The notes under the pieces are model-generated. The model was not told the DNA's origin. It saw nothing but the letters and a program-made list of their open reading frames with translations, and searched no databases. From Ashinkailepas kermadecensis (taxonomy: Eukaryota; Arthropoda; Thecostraca; Neolepadidae), in contig JAOTOM010002951.1 in the NCBI GenBank assembly GCA_034440615.1, forward strand, positions 1 through 64,000: 64,000 bases of DNA, given 5' to 3'. Position numbers and translations under genes: made by a program. Positions 11,293 to 21,815 of this stretch are shown in pieces (within the stretch, counting starts at the first letter, position 1; each line of letters begins with the position of its first letter).

Positions 11293-11768
11293 CACGCGCA
11301 CTGGAGGGGGGGGCGAAATCCGCCCACCCCTCCGGTTTTTCGCAAATAACTGCAGATTTTACCGGTCGATATACGCGATTTTCGGTGTACCTGCTTAGAA
11401 ATGAACGGCGCGTCGTTTAAAGGAAGAAAAATGGAAATCGGCCGCAAATTTTTCAAGTTAGGGGCCGCTAAATTAAAAAAATGTTATGGCGTCAGACCAC
11501 AAAAATTGGCGCTGATGCGCTTCCAGTATACTGACAAAAGGAAAGTATTCTAGGCAACACTAGCGACTTGTTTGATGCATATTGATATGCTGTATAGTTT
11601 CAAGGTCATGTTAGGTCACCAAGGTCAAGTCAGGTCAAGTTCATGACAGGTTAATGGAACCAAACTTGATCAACTGGAATGTTGCCATAAATGCACTACT
11701 GGTTGTCATTTGTACTGTCTGTCATTGCGTTTCCATACTTTATTCATGTAATTCACTCCCTTCTTCAA
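11293..11768 (+). mobile_element. G2-only segment replacing about 1.3 kb present in G3
   Basis: G2 and G3 are collinear up to ATGCCATGTTAA, then diverge until AGAGCACAACGGGGGCCGAA. G3 has 35837-37155 here; G2 has 476 unrelated bases with a G-rich start, CpG-rich flank and clustered AGGTCA motifs. No clear duplication marks the borders, so replacement by recombination is as likely as insertion plus deletion. Confidence 0.65.
11603..11637 (+). promoter_or_regulatory. Four AGGTCA half-sites in direct orientation (spacing 4, 3, 4)
   Basis: AGGTCA occurs at 11603-11608, 11613-11618, 11622-11627 and 11632-11637. The first is TCAAGGTCA and the third CCAAGGTCA, both fitting the extended half-site of FTZ-F1/ERR-type nuclear receptors; the spacings are DR4, DR3 and DR4. 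Binding is inferred from motif knowledge only. Confidence 0.35.
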
Positions 11769-12960
11769 GAGCACAACGGGGGCCGAAAATACAACTGACC
11801 CTCCAAAGCGCACAGTCTCACAAAAAGCGACAGGGCCTTAACACAAGCGTTGCAGCCATAAATATACATACCGGGAGGTCTAAAAAATACACCGGAAGCT
11901 CTCAAGGCACACGGGGGTCATGATAACGCACAATAGCCTGAAAAGGTGGCTGGGGCCGCAAAAGGCAACATGGTTCCAAAACAAACAAAAAGACCGGCGC
12001 TAAATAAACACATCGGGATCTTCGAAAATGCCCTGACACGTCAAAATCCTCGGTGTACAAAAATTCAACAAACCCTAAAACGAGCAGGCGGTTCGAAAAT
12101 GCTTTAGGCCCCTAACAAAAATGGATTGGAGCCATAATACACAATCATAGACCAAGAAAGACGCAACGGGTAAAAAAAAACGCCGAGGCTTGGCCTCGGT
12201 TCGGTATCCAATCTGGGAGGATAGCAGCAAAGATATGAAGTGCATCAAAGCTCAGCGGAAACCGCATTTCATAGCTACCAGAAAATGTGGGAAGTAGGAA
12301 ACTAATGATCGAATTTAATCAATCGACTTTTCGAAGCGAACGCCCATGCGAATCATTTCATCACGCCAAATATGGTGCAAGTCTATCATGTGGCAGCAAG
12401 TAGCAAAACGCAGAAGGCCTAGCAGAAACCATAGCATCGCACGAAGTGTGGCGAATGCACCGAATACGAAAAATGAGTGTGCACGTGCACTGACGTTGCC
12501 GTCGTGGCGACCTGGAGCTATGAACTGCAATGCCTGAAATTGTAAAATTTTGTATTTTAAAGTGGTGGGTAATACATTTTACTTTGAAGTTATGGGCCTA
12601 ATACATCTTCTAAACCCTGCTCGTTTTAGGGCTTTGTTGCGTTTTTTTGTGCACCGAGTATGTTTTACGTGTCGGGGCGTTTTCGAAGATCCCGATGTGT
12701 TTATTTAGCTCCCGGTCGTTTTGTCCGTTTTGGAACCATGTTGCCTTTCGTGGTCCCAGCCTCTTTTCCAGGCCCTTGTGCGTTCTCATGGCCCCTGTGC
12801 GCCTTGCGAGCTTGCAGTGTATTTCTCTTTAGAGCTCCCGGTATGTTTATTTAGGGCTGCAACGCATGTTTTAAGGCCCTATCGCTTTTTGGGAGACTTT
12901 TGTGCGCTTTGGAGGGTTAGTTGTACTTTCTGGCAACGTTGTACTCTTAGGGTCCCGCTG
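11769..12960. repeat. Long imperfect inverted repeat inside G2
   Basis: About 370 bases from 11769 to 12135 pair with the reverse complement of about 12605-12960. Examples are GGCAACATGGTTCCAAAACA against its inverse near 12735 and CACATCGGGATCTTCGAAAA against its inverse near 12685. The spacer of about 470 bases is the conserved element sequence. G1 has the sequence in one orientation only. Confidence 0.8.
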
Positions 12961-13833
12961 TGTATATTTGGGGCTTCTGACACACATTTGTGAGGCCCCA
13001 GTATGATTTTGGGGCTTCGGTGCGATTTTTTCTGGGTCCCAGCGCGACTTATCGCGCCCAGGCACGTGGTTCTGGAGACCCAACGCCAGTTTTCTGGGCT
13101 CAACGCGATTTTTGTTGATCTGTTCTGTTTTTTTATTAAAGTCCGAATCCCGGCCTGATTTTTCGAACCTCGGACGCCATGTATCCCACCTCGATTTTTC
13201 GAGATCCGGTATGCTTTTCGAAGTCATACGCAATTTTTGAAGGCATCTTGAAAAAAATGTTCGGTGCAACAGAGCCATTTTCCTGACCCTGACATCTATT
13301 TGCTGGAATCTCTCCTTTTTTGGAGGGCTCCAGCTTGATTTTTTCGGGATACCGATCCGGGTTTGTGGTATAGGTGTAATTTCAGCAGTGTGAGGTAACT
13401 TATCAAGGGATACCAAAAGCAAATCTTAGAACTGAGTGGTGGAGTTAGGGTTGAAATCCGACCAATCAGAAACCATAGTAGTAGATTAGGCCCCTCCACA
13501 GGACAATTTAGTTGATGACTAATTATATTATTTCGAAATGTACCCTTTGACAAAATAGCGGTCGAAATCCAAGGACTTCTTAATGGGCGTAGGTGCCCTC
13601 CCCCCTTGCAAATCCGTTTGCCCCCTCCTGCTTGACGCAAATATAGGTACTCCACTGGTCCCTCAATAATTTTCCGAAACATACGCCCATGGGGAAAAGC
13701 CAACATTGAGGGGACAAATTACCCCTCATAAGCATGCAATACAACATCCATGCCCCATATGAAATGGGATGAATGATGTTTTTAAATGCATTTTCTTCCA
13801 ACAAACTTCTTTTCTGTTATTACAGCCTGCATG

Positions 13834-13872
13834 CGATGCGCCCCTAAACCACAATAACTAACTAACTAACTA
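13834..13872 (+). mobile_element. TAAC-tailed SINE, 5'-truncated copy in G2
   Basis: 39 bases beginning CGATGCGCCCCTAAACCACA and ending in repeated TAAC. The duplication ACAGCCTGCATG lies at 13822-13833 and 13873-13884. G1 has the unoccupied site at about 4608-4620. The same insertion is in G3, so it predates the G2/G3 split. Confidence 0.88.
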
Positions 13873-14712
13873 ACAGCCTGCATGATTAGAGCTTCCAAGC
13901 TTCCATACCTTCTCAACGTCATTTACAAAACGGCACAGCACAGCGAAAACGATGGGCGTGACGGCGTGGAATGTGAAGGCTTGGATTATGTATGTACTGA
14001 CATTGTTGCATTGTTGCATTGCCATTTATGCATTGGTGTTCAATGCTTGTTCTTGCCGTGAATTTATTCGCTGAGGATATATTTTAGCTCGTGTGACAGT
14101 TGCCTTGCAGCCAGCACCAAATGTTATAAAAATAAACAAATTCCTAAGATGACGCTAAAAAAACTAATGCAATCCACTTCTCGTTGTCACCTTTACGAAA
14201 TTGTCGTCCTTGGACTGAGAAATGGTCGTTCAAGCTTTGCTTATGACATCAAGCTGATGGGAATAAATAACAGTAGTGATGAATCTAGCTTTATTCAGTT
14301 AGACTTGGAGGACTTAAAAGTGGGTTGATCAATGGCAGATATCTGTAAGATATGCTTAGCACCAGCCCCGCCAGCTCGCTGCAATCTAGAGGCCAGCGGG
14401 AAGATTCTAGAAAGCATTGAGATGATGGTTTGTTTTGGCACTTATGCATTTATCCAAATATTACTTATTTATACCCTGGTATGGCCCAGTTTTCAGCCAA
14501 AATGATTAGTGCTATTGCGTTTTGAGTAAATGATGCACCATGTCAAGAACAAACAAAAAACCAATATGAAATCATGTTCCCCATCCTCGAACCATAGTAT
14601 AAGAGCCTAAAAACAATATCAGACCCTAACACAATGGAGGCCCCCTTTCGGGTAACAGGAGGCCCCCTTTCGAACTTGCCCCCCCTGGAAGAATTTCGTG
14701 GCGACGCCACTA

Positions 14713-15719
14713 CGACCGCCCGTGTCAGCTTGCGAGTGTGATTCATGAAAAGAATCCAATCACACGCACTCATAGACACACGTAACCAATGTCCTCGCAG
14801 TATTTCTGGACGCTATGAACACATACCGACAGGTGTATCTACAAGTTAGGTGTACATACACTGACACACCTAATCTGGCACACAATCCTGTAAAATGTGC
14901 TCTATGTATGTGAGAAGGCGGATCTAGCCGGGCATTATTTTTTTTGTGGAGCATGTCATCAAGGTGAAGCACAGCGAACAAGCAGCGATGCGTAGTTACA
15001 GTGGCGAAATTTTGGATGCGCGTGCGCTGTCGAGAGGAGGCTCTGAGTAGGGTTTCAGGGAAACTACGCAGGTCATGTGAGAATACAGTTAGTAATGTGA
15101 TGATTGTTGCAAGCAAGGCAATGAGTAATTTAGCATGTTTAAAAAAAAAATACCAGAAGTGTTATGAACAAAATTGGGGAACCGCATGCATATATGTCGT
15201 CTGAAAAGCTATATTTGGTATGCATTTTTGGAAATAACTTGCAGGAATTCGAATTAACATGCTACAGCACACATGCTCATCAAAGGAAGGTAAGGATTCA
15301 GGTGGACTACTCTTGTATGAGAGGCAAGTTATGAATTGTCATACCATAGAGGGTAGTGTCCATAGAGTAGAATCCTTGTGGTCAGATATCATCCTGAAGT
15401 GTGGAACAATATTAAGGATTCAGACATCTAATCTAGTCTAATCAAATCAGGAAGAAGCTTCATGACTTGTTTTTGATAAATATTTATTTTTTGAAGTGAT
15501 ACATGGAAATTAAATATTAGAACTAGTGCTTAGAAATGATGAGAATTCTGAGCATATGGGATATCTTTGGTAATAGTGAGCACAATATCGCATGCTTTTC
15601 CTTACATGTTGGATGTGTAGTATTCAATAAAACATGGATTCCAAATTTTGCCAAAGGAATCTTCCTGGATGAAATTAACTGGGAACATGGGTTTAGATGC
15701 CTATAAAATGTGGATAATG
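14713..15719. other. Unique-looking spacer; no gene recognised
   Basis: Mixed-composition sequence with short open frames on both strands and no recognisable domain. CAGTGGCGAAATTTTGG from 14999 starts like a hAT terminus, but I found no partner end. Confidence 0.4.
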
Positions 15720-16530
15720 GCAAAAGACAAACTGTTTGAAGGTCAGGATAGGTTCAATCTGAATAGACAAATTAGATTAAACAAGGATAAGCACCCCTCA
15801 TGGCCGTTCAAGTTCAACATTTACTAGTCAAAGAAGCAGGCATTTAAGAAACTAAGAGATCTTAACTCTGAGGCAAACCTATAATCATATAGAATGGCTC
15901 AAAATAAAGCAAGGTGTGTTAGGGTATCCAAGATTGGCTGAACATAAATTAGCTCAAGAATGGTGAGCAGGCAATGCTAAGTGACCCTAAAGCTTATACA
16001 GTTAGTTAGTTAGTTATTAGGGTTTTTGGGCGCATCAACTGCATTGGTTATACAGCGCCCATCTAAAGCTTATACAGATTTAGCTCTAAAGAGTGTATGT
16101 AGGACCACTAGAGGTGGATGGGGAAATAGTGGTTGGTGATTACAATATAGTCAAGTCCCTTAGCAAGCAATTCCCATCAGTCTTGACTAAAGAGAGCCCA
16201 GGAGCATTAGAAACCACTGAAGGCTGTGCTATGGCAGGTGATAGGTGGAAGATCTTATAATAACTGCAGAAGATGTGCAAAAAACAGTTGAAGAAAATAA
16301 AAACATAATAAAGCTGCTAGACTGAATGATATACGTGCTGGGGTCTTAGTCCAGTGTGCTCAAGATTTAGCAGTTCCCCTGGGTACCATTCTCCAGGCAG
16401 CCTATGGAGTATTCTGAAGTACCTGAAGATTGACGAAATGGAAATGTAGCACCAATTTCCAGAAAGGAAGTATGAAGTGTGTAGGAAACTGCAGGTCAGT
16501 CGGTTTGACCTTAATAGTTTTAAAGGTGCT
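15720..16530 (+). pseudogene. Degraded CR1-like LINE ORF2 fragment (start of reverse transcriptase)
   Basis: In shifting frames the plus strand reads pieces typical of CR1-type ORF2 just before and into the reverse transcriptase. Near 16310-16400 it gives RLNDIRAGVLVQCAQDLAVP followed by LGTILQA; near 16450-16530 it gives FQKGSMK followed by a CRSVGLT-like stretch. Stops and frameshifts are frequent. The catalytic FADD region is absent. A TAAC-SINE interrupts it at 16002-16062. Confidence 0.6.
16002..16062 (-). mobile_element. TAAC-tailed ultra-short SINE, 61-bp reference copy
   Basis: Minus strand: ATGGGCGCTGTATAACCAAT, then GCAGTTGATGCGCCC, a short A/C-rich stretch and a TAAC tail. Perfect 15-bp duplications CTAAAGCTTATACAG lie at 15987-16001 and 16063-16077. 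GGGCGC and GCGCCC can pair as a stem around a ~21-base loop. Confidence 0.92.
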
Positions 16531-17353
16531 TTAAATTAAAGGTGCCTTCCAATGCAATGTTTATGGATGTGACTAAGATGATGGGATTTCATTGTTCGTG
16601 CAATTGCTTACTTTCATGTTTGTGAGCAAAATACCGGCAAAAACTGGCTTTGAGTTTGGAAACATACCATAACAGGTACGGTTGAAAAAGTACAACCAAA
16701 ATACAAGCTAATGTCACCTAGCCTAACCTGTTGGAGAAAACAAAATTCCCAAAAGTAAAACTTGGGAAATGTCAATTGTTTTCACACAATTTTCCAAGTT
16801 AGAAAGCCAACCGAACCCATCCTAACATAACCTGCTTTTTAAAAACAAACAACACTAAACTTATTTTGAAACTTCTTTTCTTTTATATTGGGAAATTTTC
16901 CAACTAGAAAAACCTAAACGAACCTGACCTCACCTAATGAAACCTAACCCAATTGTTTCCTTTATGGAAGCAAAATGTGTACAAAACTTGTCTTGGTGTA
17001 CATGTTAAAGCAAAACAATGCCAAATTTTCACTCTTCATCCAGGATTACAGAGTACAAATCCAACCCTATCCTCAGCAGGGTACACACAGCAAACAACGG
17101 TTATGTGCACAACATCAAACTTGGCTCAATGCACCAGCATACACTAGTACAGCACAGGTCCATCATGGTGCCTTTCTTCACACACTGATAAATACACACA
17201 AGATCAAGAACAAGCATTTACTTCTGCAAATTATTTGTGGGTGTCAAATGCATGGGAGAGCCCAAATGGATTGGGGCACACTCCATATGGTCCCATGTTA
17301 AAAGTTAAAATTATAGAGGGCAAAGGCAACTTTGAGGGGGCACTTGCACTTGG

Positions 17354-17403
17354 TTGGTTATTTGGGCTTAGGGGAGCATCAACTGTGTTGGTCATACAGC
17401 ACC
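17354..17403 (-). mobile_element. TAAC-type SINE, diverged copy
   Basis: GGTTGGTTATTTGGGCTTAG followed by GCATCAACTGTGTTGGTCAT matches the family consensus. The terminal stem is decayed (CAGCACC) and I see no duplication. Confidence 0.65.
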
Positions 17404-17518
17404 GAGGGATGTATGCCCTCTCAAAAGCATATAAAGAACACCCCTGAGATAAAGCCATCAAGATGACCATAGGTACCAGCTTGCGGACTGGCATCAGTAT
17501 CATGTACACAAAGTTGGT

Positions 17519-17585
17519 AGGTACCTAGGTAGGTAGGTAGGTACCTACCTAGTGCATAGGTACCTAGGTAGGTGCTTACCTAGAT
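17519..17585. repeat. Palindromic GTAG/CTAC tetranucleotide tract
   Basis: GTAGGTACCTAGGTAGGTAG then GTACCTACCTAG and a further copy. The tract is its own near inverse and could form a hairpin. Confidence 0.7.
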
Positions 17586-18343
17586 ACCACAAACATTGAA
17601 ATTTTCCACTTTGACCTTCAATCTGCCCACCCTCCCACACACACACACAAGCAGGCATATGGGTAAATTTGTCTTCAAACGTGTTTTTTTGTTTCTTCAG
17701 AATACCATGTTCATGAAGGTGACATTGATGGGACTACTTATTTTATGTGAAAATTGATTTTTGTAAAATAATTTTTGAAACAATTATAATTCAAGGAACC
17801 TAAACTAACCTGACCTAGCCAAACCTAACCCATTTCCTTTCTTTATGGAGGCAAATGCATGTAAAAACCTTTCTTGTACCTTAACGCACAATAATACCAG
17901 TCTCCAAAACAAATGTCACAAAAATGTTCAAAATATTTGTAATTTTTCTTCTTCAAAAGCAGCTTGGGTTCGGTGAGACCGGGTTAGGCTTCTTTTTTAT
18001 GTTGAGAATTTTCAGAAAATAAATTGCTTGCCATTTCTCTAATTTATTTAAATTATCTTTTCTCCAAAGGTAGGTTAGGTTAGGTTATGTTGCATTTCTT
18101 GAAATTTTTTTACATTTCCTTTTATGCTACGTTACCTATCCCAAGGCCCCCTTTGTTGGCATTATTTTTCTCACAACCTGAAAAGGAAGCATTTGCACAG
18201 CAAATAGGTACGTGGTCCCATCATCCTCGTCACCTTGCTAAACATGGTTACCTATTCCAAATAAAAATTTCCAAAAATCAAAAAATACCTTTTAAGACAA
18301 ATATACCGGCATATGCAGCACGCATTAATTGCACGACACTCAC

Positions 18344-18421
18344 CTGGCTAAAAAATTGATCCATTTCACCGAAGACTTTCACTGGTAGGTCACTATGGCG
18401 TACTTTATTACGCCGCTTCAT
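18344..18421 (-). CDS. Candidate first coding exon of an unidentified gene
   Basis: ATG at 18421 has A at -3 and opens 26 codons (MKRRNKVRHSDLPVKVFGEM, then DQFFSQ) ending CAG|GTGAGT, a consensus donor. Upstream (18422-18720) is unusually rich in CpG, as at many animal promoters. I do not recognise the protein and found no matching downstream exon; the next 1.8 kb on this strand is repeat. It could be chance. Confidence 0.35.
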
Positions 18422-18720
18422 GCTAACCGAACACCACGAAAGGAGTTCCCATCGTATTCGCACTGGACTATCTGCCTGGACAGGACAGATCCCTTTAAAT
18501 GCGACATCGCGACGATACAAACCAATATATCGCTTCAGCCGTCCGCGGGTGCATTGAAATCAGGGCGGTTAGAACGTTAGAAAATTGGAAAGTCCGAGCC
18601 AACGCCAGCCCGCACGTCTCCTAGTTCTTGATTCCGCACGGCCTCGGCTTCAAAACGAACGTGGCGCTCAACCGGCGAAAAAAGCGAACTCGACGCGAAA
18701 GCGAAGTTATAGTGCTGCAA
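18422..18720 (-). promoter_or_regulatory. CpG-rich patch upstream of the candidate exon
   Basis: Dense CG dinucleotides (for example GACATCGCGACGATAC, GCCGTCCGCGGG, AACTCGACGCGAAAGCG) in otherwise AT-rich DNA. Consistent with a promoter/5' UTR of the minus-strand exon. No TATA or initiator motif was pinned down. Confidence 0.3.
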
Positions 18721-19126
18721 TTAATTGTCATGTATCGTATTCCGTTCGCTGAAAAATCACATTCGTAAAGTAAAATATTGGAAAACGGTACCACCACATC
18801 AGAAAGTAAAAAATAAAACAAAAATAACAAAATATATCTTCATTAGTATAATTTTATCCTGAACACACAGAAACGTTATGTAGCACATTTGAGTCGCAGA
18901 ATGAGACTGATACGATTCGGAGTTTGAACTTTCCGTCACGAAATAGTGCAATCGTCTACAATAGGCGAACCACCTCAGTTCAGCCAAAGTTTGTCTAAAT
19001 ACTTCGCTCTTTGACTAACATCATGACTAAACACCTTGTCTAGTTATAGCCTAAATTTGAGTTGTACTGGCTATCGCAGAACGTCTATATGAAATGGGGT
19101 CGTGGATCTGTGAAAATATCAAGGGT

Positions 19127-19552
19127 CAGTGGCGGATCCAGGACGGCATCTGGGGGAGTGTTCCCCCACTCCTCTGGTAGAGATGTGGCTTCTCTTCAAC
19201 TGAAAAATGGCTTCCATTCAGGACACTCGAATGCACCCGCCCATCCACCTTCTCCAGGGTGAATATCTGTCACGAAACCAGGGGCCAGATCCAAGTCCAT
19301 ATCTTAAAGATATAATTTGGGATTAAACAGGAAACCGACAAATTAGCATTCGTAGGATACCAAACCACGGGGGCCCAGACGCCCTGGATCTCCAGCAATG
19401 CCTCGCTCCATGGGTGTTTCAGCCCATGGCACAACTCGTATAAAAAAATCGTCACATCTGAAGAAACAGAACAAGTTGTGACATCTGAAGAAACTTGTTC
19501 TCCAGAACAAGTCCCCTTCGCTCCCACGACCAAATTTCTGGATCCACCCCTA
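19127..19552. mobile_element. Non-autonomous hAT-like MITE, 426 bp
   Basis: Left end CAGTGGCGGATCC, right end the inverse of TAGGGGTGGATCC. The 8-base flanks are TCAAGGGT (19119-19126) and CCAAGGGC (19553-19560), matching at the six central positions. The terminal sequence and 8-bp duplication are typical of hAT elements. It has no coding capacity. Confidence 0.8.
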
Positions 19553-20528
19553 CCAAGGGCATATTTAAAAATTCAACAAGCTGGGCCATGATCTCAAAGA
19601 GCGGCGGTGTCCGTCCAGGAAGGACGCCAAGCCGGCCGCAATGGCTATCCTTGACCAAGCTTTCCTCAATAGCACTTTCGGCCGAAACGCTTTGTGGGGA
19701 TGCACTCGAGACTGGTGCTACGTCTGTCAGGGTTCGTGACGACTCACATAAGCGTTGCTAGCGGCCAAGAGGTGGGTGGGGGGCTCAAACCAGGACCCGC
19801 TCCAGCAAGAAACGTACTCCCCCTAATAAATTTCGTACTGCCCATTGCCTCCATGTATTGTGCCTCCCAAATAATTTTCAGAAGCCAACGCCTCTGTTTC
19901 GGTGGTTCGGGTGGAGGGCAAGGAGACCCACCCCACTCTGGGATACTCCCAAGGTTTTCAATTTGAAATCATTGGTGGGCGGAAATGGTGGAGAAGTTGG
20001 AGGAGGCGTCACTGACCAGTCTAGGGCCCTGGTCAGAGTGATTCTGCGACTCGTCTCTCCACTGAAGGGACGTATCTGCTACCAACCGGGGTTTGCGAGT
20101 TTGTAACTTTTTTGTCCCCTGATTTTTATCTCTTTTTTTCTCTTATATTGCAGATATTGGTAGCATCAGGCGTGTTTCAATTTCACTGCGCATGAGAGAG
20201 TTAGAGCATTTTTCAATGTACAATTTTCAAAGTTTAAAGAACTTAACCAAGCCGAACCTAACCTATTTTAAGTTGCTGTGGAATGAAAAATGATTGGTAA
20301 ACTTGCAGTTTAAGGTGATTTTTTGTTTGTTCTAATTTTTCTTCAGAATACCATGTTCATGACGGTGACTAAGACGATGGAAACACTTATTTTCGGTGCA
20401 AATATATTTAATTTTAATTTGAAAAAAATGACAAATTGTCCAACTGAAAAACTTAACGAACATACCCTAACCAATCCTAACCCATTTGTTTGCTTTATGG
20501 TGACAAATGTGTGTAAACACTTTTCTTG

Positions 20529-20590
20529 GTTGGTTGGTTAGTTATTTGGGCTTACGGCCGCATTGACTGCGTTGGTCATACAGCGCCCAC
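20529..20590 (-). mobile_element. TAAC-tailed SINE, 62 bp
   Basis: Full-length copy ending at the GGGCGC stem. Flanks AACACTTTTCTTG (20516-20528) and AACACTTTCCTTG (20591-20603) match at 12 of 13 positions. It interrupts a module A repeat. Confidence 0.87.
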
Positions 20591-21679
20591 AACACTTTCC
20601 TTGTTTCTTAAAGCACAATAATACCAAAAAGTTAAAAAAAAAAAAAAACAAACATGTTCAGACTTTTGTTTTCTTCAAAAGCAGCTTAGGTTAGGTTAGG
20701 TTGGGTTAGTTTCCTTTTTTAAGGTTGAGAATTTTCAGAAAATAAATAAATTGACATTTTTATTTTGTTTATTCTTTGTTCTCAAACGATAGGTTAGGCT
20801 AGGTTAGGTTAGGTTTTGTTGCATTAAAGAAAAAAAACATTTATGTTTATGTTATGTTACCGAACTCAAAGCCCTTTTTGGTAATATTTTGCTCACAACC
20901 TGAAAAGTAAGCATTCACAAAGAAAATAAGTGGATCCAATCATCTTAGTGACCTTCATAAACATGGTATTCTGCAGAAAAAAATTTTATAAAGGAAAAAA
21001 AGAACACCTTAAACTGCAAAGTTACCGAATAATTTGCAATTTTTGGGGAAGCTTTTTTGGAATTTTTTTGAAAAGTTTTCCCACTTGAAAAGCCTAAACT
21101 AACCCAACTTAGCCAAACCTAACCCATTTGTTTGCTATATGGAAGTAAATGTGTGTAAAAACTTGTCTTGTTACCACCTTAAAGCACAATAATACCGGTT
21201 TGCCTAGGTTAGGCTAGTTTAGTTGTTTAACTTGGAAAAATTGTTCACAAAATTTCAAACATAAAATAAAATCGGAAATTTTCCTTCAAAAGCAGCTGAC
21301 ATTAGGTTCGGTTAAGTTGGGTTCGGTTGTTCAATTTAGAAAATGTTCAGAATATATATTGCTTAATTTTTGTTTCTATTTTCTTCTCCAAAGCAGGGGT
21401 GTCGATTTGTATCGATAGACACTAGCGCGTATTAAATGTCACAAATCGTGATGGGCGTTCCTCAGAACATCCCAAATCGTAACATCCAAAGAAAAAAGTC
21501 AAGTTACAGAAATTCCAGCGCCTAAAGCCTAAATTTGAGGTTACAGTGACAAATGTGACGGAGGTAAAACATTTGTGGTGCAATTGCGCGCAGTGTTTAA
21601 TCCGGAGGCCAATCTAATGTGACGTCGTACTGATTCGTTTTTTGTACTTCGCACATTCTGATGTATCTGCGGATTGGTG

Positions 21680-21815
21680 TGATTTTAAATAGTGAATAAA
21701 TAGCTTGCTGATATTTAATTCCCAAAGGAACAGTAGTTGAAGAAGTTGGCAGGTAAGCTTGAAAAAGTCCAGTCCATGCTTTTTTCTGATTTGTGCTCAG
21801 GGTTTCCATGTTAAT
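21680..21815 (+). repeat. Module C, ~130-bp dispersed repeat
   Basis: Runs from a TTTAAATAGTGAATA-like start through GTAAGCTTGAAAAAGTCCAG and TTCTGATTTGTGCTCAGG. Related copies are at 58100-58220 and 59755-59890. No termini or duplication were recognised. Confidence 0.65.

Larger units (their letters stand above)
7195..14712 (+). mobile_element. Large non-autonomous hAT-like element, copy G2
   Basis: Left end CAAGGGCGTCGCCAC; right end the inverse of TAGTGGCGTCGCCAC. In order it holds GC hairpins, a 20-bp array with higher-order structure, about 1.2 kb nearly identical to G3 (34560-35830), a G2-only segment at 11293-11768, an inverted repeat, and the conserved right domain. The 8-base flanks (catatgca / cgaccgcc) do not match, unlike G3, so one end may have been rearranged. 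No transposase or protein-coding gene is credible. Confidence 0.82.
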
